A stretch of 64,000 nucleotides of DNA from Planctomycetota bacterium (GTDB taxonomy: Bacteria; Planctomycetota; Planctomycetia; Gemmatales; Gemmataceae). This document shows, piece after piece, positions 9,270 to 18,270 of this stretch. The DNA lies in assembly GCA_016873225.1 (NCBI GenBank), contig VGXS01000012.1, positions 1 to 64,000 of the forward strand. The letters are read 5' to 3'. How positions within the stretch are numbered: position 1 is the stretch's first letter; the number at the start of each line of letters is the position of its first letter. The translations under genes and the position numbers were made by a program. Below the pieces are notes generated by a model. That model did no database searches and was not told the origin of the DNA. It worked only from the letters and a program-made list of their open reading frames with translations.

Positions 9270-10546
9270 TCTCCCGCCCCAGAAGCTCCGCCGCTTTCGC
9301 CCATGCCAAGGCCCTTATTCCCGGGGGCGTCAACAGCCCGGCGCGGGCCTTCGGGGCGGTCGGCGGCGAACCCCTCTTCATCAGCCGCGCCCACGGCGCC
9401 CACCTGCACGACCTCGACGGCAACAGCTACATCGACCTCATCGGCTCATGGGGGCCGATGATCCTCGGCCACGGCCATCCCAAGGTGCAGGCCGCCATTG
9501 CCGAGGCCCTGGCGCGGGGCACAAGCTACGGCGCGCCGACCGAGGCCGAGTCGCGCCTGGCCCAACTGGTGATCGACGCCGTACCCTCCATCGAGATGGT
9601 CCGCTTCGTCTCCTCGGGAACCGAGGCGGCGATGAGCGCCATTCGACTCGCCCGCGGACACACCGGGCGGGAAAAGATCATCAAGTTCGCCGGTTGCTAC
9701 CACGGCCATGTCGACAGCCTGCTCGTCGCGGCGGGTTCCGCGGCCACCACCCTCGGGGTGCCCACAAGCCCCGGAATCACCAGGGCCAACGCGGCGGACA
9801 CCATCGTCCTGCCTTTCAACGGATGCCAGGAACTGCAAGACGCCTTCAAGGCCGCGGGCGACTCCATCGCCTGCGTCATGGTCGAACCGGTGGCCGGGAA
9901 CATGGGCCTCGTGATGCCCACCCCGGAATTCAGGCGCTTGCTGCGCGACCTCACCCGCCGACACGGGGCGCTTCTCGTCTATGACGAGGTGATGACGGGC
10001 TTCCGCCTCGCCCTGGGCGGCGCGCAGGAATTGCTGGGCGACGAGCCCGATGTCACGGCGCTGGGAAAGATCATCGGCGGCGGCCTGCCGATGGCCGCCT
10101 ACGGCGGATCGCGCGAGGTCATGTCCAAGGTCATGCCCGCCGGCCCGGTGTTCCAGGCCGGTACCTTGTCGGGGAACCCGCTGGCCATGGCCGCGGGAAT
10201 CTCCACCCTCGAGGAGCTGAAAGCCACCAACCCCTACCCCCGGCTTGAGGCGCTCGGCAAGCGGCTCGAGGACGGCCTTCGAGCCGTCTGCCTGGAAAAG
10301 CGCGTCCCCTTCACGCTGAACCGGTGCGGCAGCATGTGGACCCTGTTCTTCACCCCGGGGCCGGTGACCGATTACGAATCGGCCAAGACATCCGACACGA
10401 AAAAATTCGGCAGGTTCTTCTGGGACATGATGGACAGGGGCGTTTACCTGCCGTGCAGCCAGTTCGAGGCGGCGTTCAATTCCGTCCTGCACGACGAGGC
10501 GCTGATCGACCGCGTGATCTCCGCCGCCGGGGAATCGCTCGCCTGA
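9266..10546 (+). CDS. hemL: glutamate-1-semialdehyde 2,1-aminomutase
   Basis: A 426-residue PLP enzyme that converts glutamate-1-semialdehyde to 5-aminolevulinate, the precursor used by HemB. The start is the ATG at 9266, overlapping the kinase stop and preceded by an AGGAA site; the open frame continues upstream only as kinase-frame shadow. The family signatures are IPGGVNSPARAFGAVGG, SSGTEAAMSAIRLARGHTG, FAGCYHGHVDSLLVAAGS, VYDEVMTGFRLALGGAQ and the PLP lysine Lys268 in ALGKIIGGGLP. The length matches the family. It is the last plus-strand gene before a convergent DUF1501 gene. Confidence 0.96.
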   Translation: MISRPRSSAAFAHAKALIPGGVNSPARAFGAVGGEPLFISRAHGAHLHDLDGNSYIDLIGSWGPMILGHGHPKVQAAIAEALARGTSYGAPTEAESRLAQLVIDAVPSIEMVRFVSSGTEAAMSAIRLARGHTGREKIIKFAGCYHGHVDSLLVAAGSAATTLGVPTSPGITRANAADTIVLPFNGCQELQDAFKAAGDSIACVMVEPVAGNMGLVMPTPEFRRLLRDLTRRHGALLVYDEVMTGFRLALGGAQELLGDEPDVTALGKIIGGGLPMAAYGGSREVMSKVMPAGPVFQAGTLSGNPLAMAAGISTLEELKATNPYPRLEALGKRLEDGLRAVCLEKRVPFTLNRCGSMWTLFFTPGPVTDYESAKTSDTKKFGRFFWDMMDRGVYLPCSQFEAAFNSVLHDEALIDRVISAAGESLA

Positions 10547-10553
10547 TCGGGCT

Positions 10554-11936
10554 TCAGCCCAGGAGCGGCTCGATGACCTCGCCTCCGTCCAAAAGGGGCA
10601 CGATCCGGCCCTCCCGGTCGGTATGGGTGACATCGTGGATGCCCAATTGGTGGAAAACCGTCCGGGCGATGTCCTCGGGGCCGACCGGCTTGTCGAGCGG
10701 AAACTCGGCGCGGGGATCGCTCGATCCGTGGACCGAACCGCCGCGGATGCCGCCCCCGGCCATCAGCACCGACATGAGCGCCGTCCAGTGGTCGCGCCCG
10801 GCGCCCGTCTTTCCGCCCGACCGGGGATCGCCGATGCGCGGCTTGCGCCCCATCTCGCTGCTCACCATCACCAGCGTGCTCTCGAGCAACCCGCGCTGGT
10901 GGAGGTCGGCAAGCAGCGCGGCGAACGGCTTGTCGAACTCGGGAAGCAGGCGGTCCTTCAAGCAGTTGAAATTGTTGCCGTGCGTGTCCCAACCGCCGCC
11001 GCTCTTGCAGAGCTTGTCAAGTTCCTTGTCGCCTTTCCAGAAGACGGTGACGAAACCGACTCCCGCCTCGACAAGCCTCCGGGCCAGGAGCATCGACATC
11101 GCGTTGATTCCCGGCCCGTAGCTGTCGCGAACGGACTGAGGTTCGCGGCGCAGGTCGAAGGCGGAACGGGTGCCTTGGGAAGCCAGCAGTTGGTACGCCC
11201 TTTCCTCATGGGGGTCGGTGGCCCTCAACTCGCGCGCGAAGGCTTCCCGGTCGAGGGCGCCGGCAAGCCCTCGGCGGTCCATCAGGCGCGATACCGATAT
11301 GTCGCCGCGAAGGGACAGCGCCGGCACGGCGAAATCGAGCGGGTTTTCCCGGGTACCCTCGACGAACAACGGATCGTGGCGAGGCCCGAGCAAGGCGGCG
11401 AACTGGCCCGGACGGGTGTAGTCGGGCGCACCCTCCTTGTGGGGCAGCGTGATGTGGGAAGGCAGCGACGGGTGGGGCGGACGCTTGGCCGTCGCCACGG
11501 CCGACATCGCCGGCCAATCGGTCGGGTACGGGGTTCGGGCGTTCAACAATCGGTGAAAGCTGGGATCGGGCGCGTGACCGGTGAGGTTGTAGTAATAGCC
11601 GGCGTGGTGGTCACCGGTCCCGCGACCGCGGTCGGTGACCGACCTGATGACGGCAAGGTGACGGGCCTGGCCCGCAAGATGCGGCAGGTGCTCGCACAAT
11701 TGCAGGCCAGGAACCGCGGTGGGCCTCGGCTGGAAAGGACCGCGGTATTCCGCCGGGGCCGATGGCTTCATGTCCCAGGTGTCGATGTGGGAGGCGCCCC
11801 CGGAAAGCCAGATCAGGATCACCGACTTGGCCGGGGACCGGGAAGCGGCCTTTGCCCCCTTGGCGGCCAGAAGCGGCGCCACGCTCCCCATCACCAGCCA
11901 ACTGCGCCGATCAACGAATCCGGGGCAATGGAACAT
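10554..11936 (-). CDS. DUF1501 (sulfatase-like) exported protein
   Basis: A 460-residue DUF1501 protein of the planctomycete alkaline-phosphatase-fold type. The chosen start is the ATG at 11936; the upstream TTG at 11966 looks less likely. The N-terminus has a Tat-like twin arginine (FVDRRSWLVMGSVAPLL), followed by the domain landmarks VILIWLSGGASHIDTWDMKP, GPFQPRPTAVPGLQLCEHLP and VSSEMGRKPRIGDP. GGGWDTHGNNF and AGRDHWTALMSVLMAGGGI match the C-terminal metal-site region. DUF1501 proteins usually sit beside DUF1549/DUF1553 proteins. Here one faces such an operon divergently across 145 bases. The substrate is unknown. Confidence 0.9.
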   Translation of the reverse strand: MFHCPGFVDRRSWLVMGSVAPLLAAKGAKAASRSPAKSVILIWLSGGASHIDTWDMKPSAPAEYRGPFQPRPTAVPGLQLCEHLPHLAGQARHLAVIRSVTDRGRGTGDHHAGYYYNLTGHAPDPSFHRLLNARTPYPTDWPAMSAVATAKRPPHPSLPSHITLPHKEGAPDYTRPGQFAALLGPRHDPLFVEGTRENPLDFAVPALSLRGDISVSRLMDRRGLAGALDREAFARELRATDPHEERAYQLLASQGTRSAFDLRREPQSVRDSYGPGINAMSMLLARRLVEAGVGFVTVFWKGDKELDKLCKSGGGWDTHGNNFNCLKDRLLPEFDKPFAALLADLHQRGLLESTLVMVSSEMGRKPRIGDPRSGGKTGAGRDHWTALMSVLMAGGGIRGGSVHGSSDPRAEFPLDKPVGPEDIARTVFHQLGIHDVTHTDREGRIVPLLDGGEVIEPLLG

Positions 11937-12081
11937 GGCTGAGTCCCGGTGGGATTGTGAATGCAAATAGCTTTAAGGCTATATTCTTGCTTATCGGATT
12001 GTCGTATGATAGACGATAATGGGTTAAATCCTTCCTCAGGCCGGCGCGAATCAGTCCCCATAACCACAACGGGTTGCGACC
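11937..12081. promoter_or_regulatory. divergent spacer between the DUF1501 gene and the DUF1549 operon
   Basis: AT-rich compared with its neighbours. It contains TATGAT (12005-12010) within the imperfect dyad TCGTATGATAGACGA, and ATAATGGG just downstream, which could serve a plus-strand promoter. The spacer must serve both the minus-strand DUF1501 gene and the plus-strand three-gene operon. No operator can be named. Confidence 0.35.
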
Positions 12082-14505
12082 ATGTCCCTCCCGACATCCA
12101 TCAGCGCCTTGGCATGCGTCATCATCCTGATGGCCGCCAGCGGCCAATCCCGCGCCGAGTTGCGCGCCTCCACACCAGCCATCAACCTTCCCGACTCATT
12201 CGCGGGCCATCAAATCCTGGTCGAATCAGCCGGTGCCGACGCCACCAGGAAAGCCTCCTACAGCAGCAAGGATTCCAAGGTCGCCAAGGTGGATTCCCGC
12301 GGATATGTCTCCCCCGCCGGCAATGGATCGACCGCCATCGTGGTTTCGCTTGATGGCCAATCCCTCTCCATTCCCGTCGAGGTGAAGGGATATGGCGACG
12401 GCCGCAAGGTTGACTTCCGCACGGAGGTTCAACCGCTTCTCAGCAAGCTGGGCTGCAACGCCGGTGGATGCCACGGAAAGGCCAGCGGGCAAAACGGCTT
12501 CAAGCTGTCATTGTTCGGTTTCGACTCGCCTTTCGATCACGCCGCGATCGTCAAGGAAGCGAGGGGCCGCCGCTTGATGGCTTCCTCACCTGACAAGTCG
12601 TTGTTCCTTCTCAAGGCCACCGGGCAGGTTCCCCATGGCGGTGGAAGGAAGCTCAAGCCTGAAAGCCCCGAATATTCCACCTTGCTTCAATGGATCGTCG
12701 CCGGCGCTCCGTACTCGGCTCCCGATGTTCCCACCGTCACGCGCCTTTCCATCGTGGTGGCCGACAGGGTCATGACACGCGACCAGACCCAGCAACTCGC
12801 CGTGCTGGCCTACTACAGCGACGGGACTCGCCGCGATGTCACCCGGCAAAGTGAATTCGCCGGCAACCTCGATGTGGTCGCCTCCGTTGATTCCGAAGGT
12901 CTCGTGCGCGCCGGAGCCAACAGCGGCGAGGCCGCCATCATGGCCCGGCACATGGGCCATGTCGCCGTTTTCCGGGCCCTTGTCCCGCACGCGCCGCCGC
13001 TCGCCTCGATCGACGGGTTTCAGCCCGCGACCAAGATCGACGAACTGGTGATGTCGAAGTGGAAAAGGCTGGGCCTCAAGCCTTCGCCTGTTTGCGACGA
13101 TTCCACATTCCTGCGAAGGCTGACCGTCGACCTCGCCGGAAGGTTGCCGACCGTCGAGGAGACCCGCGCGTTCCTTTCGGACAACTCCGCCGACAAGCGG
13201 ACCAAGGCCGTTGACCGGTTGCTGGATGGCGGCGACTACCCGGCCTATTTCGCCATGAAATGGGGAAGCATACTCCGCAATTCAAACCTGGCGGGCGCCG
13301 AGAAGGCCGCCTACGCGTTCCACAACTGGATCAAGGATTCGATCTCGCGCAACAAGCCTTACGACGAATTCGTCCGCGGCATCGTCGCCGCGGCGGGCGA
13401 ATGGCCCGATTCTCCCGCCATCAACTGGTACTGGCAAAACCGCGACGACCAGCTTCACCAGACCACGGCGGATGTCGCCCAGATATTCCTGGGCATCAGG
13501 CTGCAGTGCGCCAAGTGCCATCACCACCCCTACGAACGGTGGGGCCAGGCCGACTACTACGGGCTGGCCGGCTTCTTCACCCGGCTCGGTCGCAAGAGCT
13601 TTGGCGAGCCACCCCCGTATTTCTCCTCGGCCAACGCCACCACCGGGGAGAGGGACCCGCTCACCGGCAAGGTTCCCGAACCCAAGTATCCCGATGGCGC
13701 CGCGCCCAAGTTCTCCCCCGAGGAAGACCCCCGGCACGCCCTGGTTGACTGGATGGTCCGCCCCGACAACCCGTTCTTCGCCAAGGCCCTGTCGAATCGC
13801 CTGTGGGGGCATTTCTTCGGCAGGGGCATCGTTCAGGAAGTGGACGACTTGCGGGAGACCAATCCGCCTTCGAATCCCGAGTTGCTCGACCACCTGGCTG
13901 GCGAGTTCCTGCGGTCGAAGTTCAACATGAAAGCCCTCATCAGGCAGATGCTTGTCAGCCGGGTCTACCAGTTGTCGTCCGAGCCAACCGGGCACAACCG
14001 CACCGACGCCCAAAACTTCGCGAGGTATTACGCCCGGAGAATGCCGGCCGAGGTGTTCCACGACGCCGTCAACCAAGTGTGCGAGTCCAGGCAGGAGTTC
14101 AACGGCATGCCCCGCGCGGCGCGGGCCGTCGACCTGCCGCATGAGAACTTCGGCTCCTACTTCCTCGATGTCTTCGACCGTCCCAAGCGGGTTTCTGTTT
14201 GCGAATGCGAGCGCTCGACCAGCGCCACGCTGGCCCAAGTCCTGCTTCTTTCCAACTCCGAGGAGATGGAAAACAAGGTGGCCTCGGGCGAGGGACGGGT
14301 GGCCCGCATGATCAAGGCCGGGATGGATGACTCGGCCATGGTGGAAGAGTTGTTCCTCGCCGCCCGCTGCCGGCTTCCATCACCCAAGGAAAAGCAACGG
14401 GCCATGGCTCACCTGGCGGGCGCTGAGAAGGCGGAAAAGGCCAAGGCCCTCGAGGACATCGTCTGGGCCTTGCTCAACACCAGGGATTTCGTTTTCAACC
14501 ACTAG
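12082..14505 (+). CDS. Big-2 / cytochrome-like / DUF1549-DUF1553 exported protein
   Basis: An 807-residue planctomycete exoprotein with a signal peptide (residues 1-25, ending GQSRAE). The order is: a Ig-like (Big-2) segment around residues 35-105, a cytochrome-like stretch, another Ig-like part near 225-300, then DUF1549 (VMSKWKRLGLKPSPVCDDSTFLRRLTVDLAGRLPT region) and DUF1553 (HALVDWMVRPDNPFFAKALSNR region). Two Cys-His clusters are seen: CNAGGCH (Cys125, Cys130, His131; four residues between the cysteines) and a canonical CAKCH (Cys476, Cys479, His480), which fits a c-type heme site. It leads an operon with a DUF1501 and a PPC protein, 16 and 14 bases apart. A role in polysaccharide or sulfated-glycan breakdown is often supposed but unproven. 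Confidence 0.9.
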   Translation: MSLPTSISALACVIILMAASGQSRAELRASTPAINLPDSFAGHQILVESAGADATRKASYSSKDSKVAKVDSRGYVSPAGNGSTAIVVSLDGQSLSIPVEVKGYGDGRKVDFRTEVQPLLSKLGCNAGGCHGKASGQNGFKLSLFGFDSPFDHAAIVKEARGRRLMASSPDKSLFLLKATGQVPHGGGRKLKPESPEYSTLLQWIVAGAPYSAPDVPTVTRLSIVVADRVMTRDQTQQLAVLAYYSDGTRRDVTRQSEFAGNLDVVASVDSEGLVRAGANSGEAAIMARHMGHVAVFRALVPHAPPLASIDGFQPATKIDELVMSKWKRLGLKPSPVCDDSTFLRRLTVDLAGRLPTVEETRAFLSDNSADKRTKAVDRLLDGGDYPAYFAMKWGSILRNSNLAGAEKAAYAFHNWIKDSISRNKPYDEFVRGIVAAAGEWPDSPAINWYWQNRDDQLHQTTADVAQIFLGIRLQCAKCHHHPYERWGQADYYGLAGFFTRLGRKSFGEPPPYFSSANATTGERDPLTGKVPEPKYPDGAAPKFSPEEDPRHALVDWMVRPDNPFFAKALSNRLWGHFFGRGIVQEVDDLRETNPPSNPELLDHLAGEFLRSKFNMKALIRQMLVSRVYQLSSEPTGHNRTDAQNFARYYARRMPAEVFHDAVNQVCESRQEFNGMPRAARAVDLPHENFGSYFLDVFDRPKRVSVCECERSTSATLAQVLLLSNSEEMENKVASGEGRVARMIKAGMDDSAMVEELFLAARCRLPSPKEKQRAMAHLAGAEKAEKAKALEDIVWALLNTRDFVFNH

Positions 14506-14521
14506 GATCGGGGAGGCGGAC

Positions 14522-15847
14522 ATGCTGGATTTCATCGGTCGATCACCCCGCGATGGCTCCGGGCCATCCCGTCGGGCCATGCTCCGCGCCGGCACGCTGG
14601 GCCTTGGCGGACTCACCCTGGCGGACATGCTGCGGGCCAGGGCCATGGGGCAGGCTCCCGTGAGCGGGCGGAAGTCGGTCATCCTGATCTGGCAGGCGGG
14701 CGGCCCCAGCCACATCGACATGTACGACCTGAAGCCCAACGCCCCGGCGGAGATCCGCGGCGAATTCAAGCCGATCAGCACCTCTGTGCCGGGATTGCAG
14801 ATCGGCGAGCACCTTCCCCGCCAGGCGGCCATCTTCGACAAGATGTCCGTCGTGAGGTCCGCGTTCCACACCAACGCCGGCCATGGCATGGGCAGCCAAT
14901 GGATGCAAACCGGTTATCAAGCCACCATCGAGGTGAATGACAACATCTTCCCGTCCACCGGTTCCGTGGTGGCGCGGATGAAGGGGCCCAACGCCCCGGG
15001 AATGCCCGCCTATGTGAACCTGCCCCGGAAAGTCAGCTTCGGCAACGCCGCCTACCTCGGCGCGTCGTACAACCCGTTCGCGCCGGATGCCGATCCCAGT
15101 TCGTCTTCCTTCCAGGTCCGGAACCTCAAGCTCCCGGGCCGTGTCGATGCCTCCCGCCTCGGCCGCCGGCAGGATCTTCTCAAGGACCTCGACGGCATCC
15201 GCCGCGACATCGACACCAAAGGCGACCTCGCCGGGCTCGACACCTTTTACCGCGACGCCATGGAGATGGTCACCGGCACGCGCGCCCAGAAGGCGTTCAA
15301 CCTGGCCGAGGAAGCCGAGTCGCTGCGCGACACCTACGGCCGCCACGACCTCGGCCAGTGCTGCCTGCTGGCCCGCAGGCTCGTCGAGTCGGGGGTGACC
15401 TTCGTCACCATCCAGGCTGGCGGTGGATGGGACACCCACGGCAACAACTTCAGCGAACTCAGGAAGAACCTGCTTCCCAAGTTCGACCAGGCCGTCGCCG
15501 GCCTGGTCCGCGACCTGTTCGACAGGGGCCTCCATGAGCAGGTGCTCGTGATGGCCATGGGCGAGTTCGGCCGCACCCCCAAGATCAACTCCGGCGCCGG
15601 ACGCGACCATTGGCCGGGCGCCATGTCCGTCCTGTTTTCTGGCGGCGGCCTCCGCATGGGACAGGCCGTCGGATCAACCAACGCGGCGGCGGAGTATCCG
15701 ACCTCCAAGCCCTACACCCCGGGTTGCGTGCTCAGCACCATGTACTCCGTGCTGGCCATCGACCACAAGCATGTGTTTTTCGACCAGGCTCAACGGCCGC
15801 TTCCCATCCTCAGCGAGGGTGAACCGATCCGCGAGCTGCTCGGCTGA
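14522..15847 (+). CDS. DUF1501 exported protein
   Basis: A 441-residue DUF1501 protein, second gene of the operon. A Tat-type leader is visible (SRRAMLRAGTLGLGGLTLAD; residues about 17-40). The domain shows VILIWQAGGPSHIDMYDLKP, EIRGEFKPISTSVPGLQIGE, GGGWDTHGNNFSELRKNLLP, MGEFGRTPKINSGAGRDHWP and a late PYTPGCVLSTMYSVLAID. It starts 16 bases after the DUF1549 gene and is paralogous to the divergent DUF1501 protein at 10.6-11.9 kb. The fold is alkaline-phosphatase/sulfatase-like; the catalytic substrate is not known. Confidence 0.93.
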   Translation: MLDFIGRSPRDGSGPSRRAMLRAGTLGLGGLTLADMLRARAMGQAPVSGRKSVILIWQAGGPSHIDMYDLKPNAPAEIRGEFKPISTSVPGLQIGEHLPRQAAIFDKMSVVRSAFHTNAGHGMGSQWMQTGYQATIEVNDNIFPSTGSVVARMKGPNAPGMPAYVNLPRKVSFGNAAYLGASYNPFAPDADPSSSSFQVRNLKLPGRVDASRLGRRQDLLKDLDGIRRDIDTKGDLAGLDTFYRDAMEMVTGTRAQKAFNLAEEAESLRDTYGRHDLGQCCLLARRLVESGVTFVTIQAGGGWDTHGNNFSELRKNLLPKFDQAVAGLVRDLFDRGLHEQVLVMAMGEFGRTPKINSGAGRDHWPGAMSVLFSGGGLRMGQAVGSTNAAAEYPTSKPYTPGCVLSTMYSVLAIDHKHVFFDQAQRPLPILSEGEPIRELLG

Positions 15848-15861
15848 CAGGATTCCTCCCC

Positions 15862-17979
15862 ATGTGCCGGTCCATAGTGGTCGCGATGCTGGCCGTTTCG
15901 GTCGCGAGCGCCGAGCTTCCCTCACCCCGGCTTGACCGCATCTTCCCGCTGGGCGCCTCGGCCGGGACCACCGTGGAGGTGGAGATCCAGGGCGCCGACC
16001 TCGAAGGGGTGAAGCGGCTTGTCAGCGACCACCCCGGCGTGGTCGCGACGCATGTCGCCGACCGGAAATTCAAGATCAGCGTGGCGGCGGACGCCCCGGA
16101 AGGCACAAGGGATATCTGGGCCGTCGGTCCTTGGGGCATCAGTTCCCCGCGGGTGTTCACCATCTCCCGCGGCCTCACGGAAATCGTGAAGGCCAAGGCC
16201 AACAACGAATGGTCCAAGGCCCAGGAACTTCAGGTGAATACCGCCGTCAGCGGCCAGACCGACGGCAACAGGCAGGACTTCTACCGGTTCAAGGCGACAG
16301 CGGGGCGGCGACTCGTGGCCGAAGTAAGGGCCCAGTCGATCGACTCGTCCCTCGACGCGACGCTCACGATCATCGATGCCGCGGGAAAGTCGGTCGCCTT
16401 CAATTCCGACCATGATGGCCGGGATCCGCTGATCGCGTTCGACCCGCCCTCCGATGGCGACTTCGGCATCGTGGTCGCCGACCTGGCTTATGGGGGCGGC
16501 CTGCCTTACAGGCTTATCCTCACCGACAAGCCCCGGATTGAAAATGTCTTTCCAAGGGCGTTGCGCGCCGGCAAGGCCACGGAACTGTCGGCGATCGGCT
16601 GGAATCTTGGCAAGCCAGCGGCCGGCAATCGCCCCTCCGGAACAGCCCTCGAGGAAAGCCGCGAAAGCGTGACCGCGCCTCCCGAGGTCCTCGAGAGGGG
16701 CGCCTACAGGTTCATCAATCACCCCACCGCGCACAGCGTCCTGCCCACGGCCGCGACGGGTTCCCTCACCGGATTCCAGGCGAGGCTGTCGCCCGGCGGC
16801 GTCGTCGCCAACCCGGTGCCCGTCCTTGTCACGGGGAATGATGTCACGCTGGAGAAAGAACCCAACGACGATCCGGCCAGCCCACAGGAAATCGCGCTGC
16901 CCGCGGTGGTCTGCGGCCGTTTCGACCGCGAAGGCGACGGAGACTGGTACGGTTTCAAGCCCCCAAAGGATGGCGAATACCTGGTTCAGGTTCATTGCGA
17001 ACGGATCGCCGGCCGCGCCGACCCCTTCGCCGTCATCATGGACGACAAGGACAACCGTGTCGTGGAACTCGATGACTTCGGGCCCCGGCTCAAGGCCTAC
17101 GACGGGCACATCCGCGACCCGCAGGGAACCGTCCGGCTATCGGCGGGGAAGGCCTACCGTCTGCTCGTCCGCGACCGATACCGCCGCGGCGGACCCAGGT
17201 TCCAGTATGTGCTCGAGGTGCGGCCCGTTGCGCCCGATGTGCACGCGATCGCCATCCATCACCACAATCCCGGGCCCGGCGGAACCTCCATCCACCGCGG
17301 TGGCGCCCAGCACCTCGACCTGGTGATCCAGCACACGGGCGGCGTGACGGGTCCCGTCAAGGTGGTCGCCGAGAACCTTCCCAAGGGCCTCCATGCCGCC
17401 GTGACCAGCATCCCTTCGGACACCTCCGGCGTGTTCACGATCTGGGCCGACCCCGATGCCCCCGAATACTGCGGGCCGATCCGTCTGACGGCGATCGTGA
17501 CCGGGCCCGAGGGCGAAAGGCGCCGGGAAGTGCGCGCCTACACGAGGATCGATTCACAGGCCAACCGCTCCTCAAGCCGGCCCATGCGTGAATTGATGGT
17601 ATCCGTGCTTCCTGAAAAACCTCCCTTTTCGCTCAGGTTCGCCACGGAAACCATGCGCGTGGAAGCGGGTTCCAAGGCCACGGTTGAGATCGTGGCCGAG
17701 CGGGGTTGGGTCGATTTCAAGGGCCCCATCACCGTGAACGGCCTCTCGCTTCCCAATCCCGTGAAACTGGCCCAGGCGTCGGTCGCCGAAGGCAAGTCCA
17801 CGGCCAGCCTGACCATCGAGGTTCAGGCCAATGCCAAGCCCGGCGATTACACGATCTGCGCCTCGGGGCAGGCCCAAGTGCCTTTCACCAAGGATCCGAT
17901 GAAACCCAAGGCCAACACCCTCGTCACGCTTCCTTCCCGCCCGATCACCATCACGGTGACGGAAAAACCGAAGAAATGA
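15862..17979 (+). CDS. exported PPC-domain protein
   Basis: A 705-residue exported protein with a signal peptide (MCRSIVVAMLAVSVASA, cleavage before ELPSPR). It begins with an IPT-like region (LDRIFPLGASAGTTVEVEIQ). Two prepeptidase C-terminal (PPC) beta domains follow: one near residues 110-215 (NRQDFYRFKATAGRRLVAEV) and one near 330-450 (EKEPNDDPASPQEIALPAVV, then GDGDWYGFKPPKDGEYLVQV). Beta-rich Ig-like regions run to the end. No catalytic motif is seen. As the last gene of the DUF1549-DUF1501 operon it probably binds substrate or cell surface beside those proteins; that is inference from context. A hairpin follows the stop. Confidence 0.85.
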   Translation: MCRSIVVAMLAVSVASAELPSPRLDRIFPLGASAGTTVEVEIQGADLEGVKRLVSDHPGVVATHVADRKFKISVAADAPEGTRDIWAVGPWGISSPRVFTISRGLTEIVKAKANNEWSKAQELQVNTAVSGQTDGNRQDFYRFKATAGRRLVAEVRAQSIDSSLDATLTIIDAAGKSVAFNSDHDGRDPLIAFDPPSDGDFGIVVADLAYGGGLPYRLILTDKPRIENVFPRALRAGKATELSAIGWNLGKPAAGNRPSGTALEESRESVTAPPEVLERGAYRFINHPTAHSVLPTAATGSLTGFQARLSPGGVVANPVPVLVTGNDVTLEKEPNDDPASPQEIALPAVVCGRFDREGDGDWYGFKPPKDGEYLVQVHCERIAGRADPFAVIMDDKDNRVVELDDFGPRLKAYDGHIRDPQGTVRLSAGKAYRLLVRDRYRRGGPRFQYVLEVRPVAPDVHAIAIHHHNPGPGGTSIHRGGAQHLDLVIQHTGGVTGPVKVVAENLPKGLHAAVTSIPSDTSGVFTIWADPDAPEYCGPIRLTAIVTGPEGERRREVRAYTRIDSQANRSSSRPMRELMVSVLPEKPPFSLRFATETMRVEAGSKATVEIVAERGWVDFKGPITVNGLSLPNPVKLAQASVAEGKSTASLTIEVQANAKPGDYTICASGQAQVPFTKDPMKPKANTLVTLPSRPITITVTEKPKK

Positions 17980-17994
17980 GGCTCAACCAGAAAA

Positions 17995-18035
17995 TGGAGT
18001 GAGTGGGGCGTATCGAACTTCACCCGCTCACTCCA
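17995..18035 (+). terminator. hairpin after the DUF1549-DUF1501-PPC operon
   Basis: TGGAGTGAGTGGG (17995-18007) pairs with CCCGCTCACTCCA (18023-18035), 13-base arms with one mismatch. It starts 15 bases after the stop codon. There is no T tract, so it may be a factor-dependent or processing hairpin rather than a classic terminator. Confidence 0.5.
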
Positions 18036-18270
18036 ATGCTTCGCACTTCCGTCCGGGGCTCTTTTCGACACAAGCCATGCGCGTTTGTGTTGGCATGGCC
18101 GGCTTCATCAATCCAAGTTGCCTATCTGAGGGGTGCTATCGGCGTCATCACGGATGATTCTGCCAGTACCTTCTTCTCCGCTGAAATGTCTTCCCCATTG
18201 TTTCACAGCCTGTTAAGCCTTAAAATAAATAGTGAAAATTGATATTCGAACCTTTTGGAGAAATCATTTC

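Noticed and set aside
18003..18242. A 79-codon frame after the PPC gene
   Set aside because: It overlaps the hairpin at 17995-18035, lacks a good ribosome binding site and has no recognisable sequence. The region more likely holds the BI-1 promoter.
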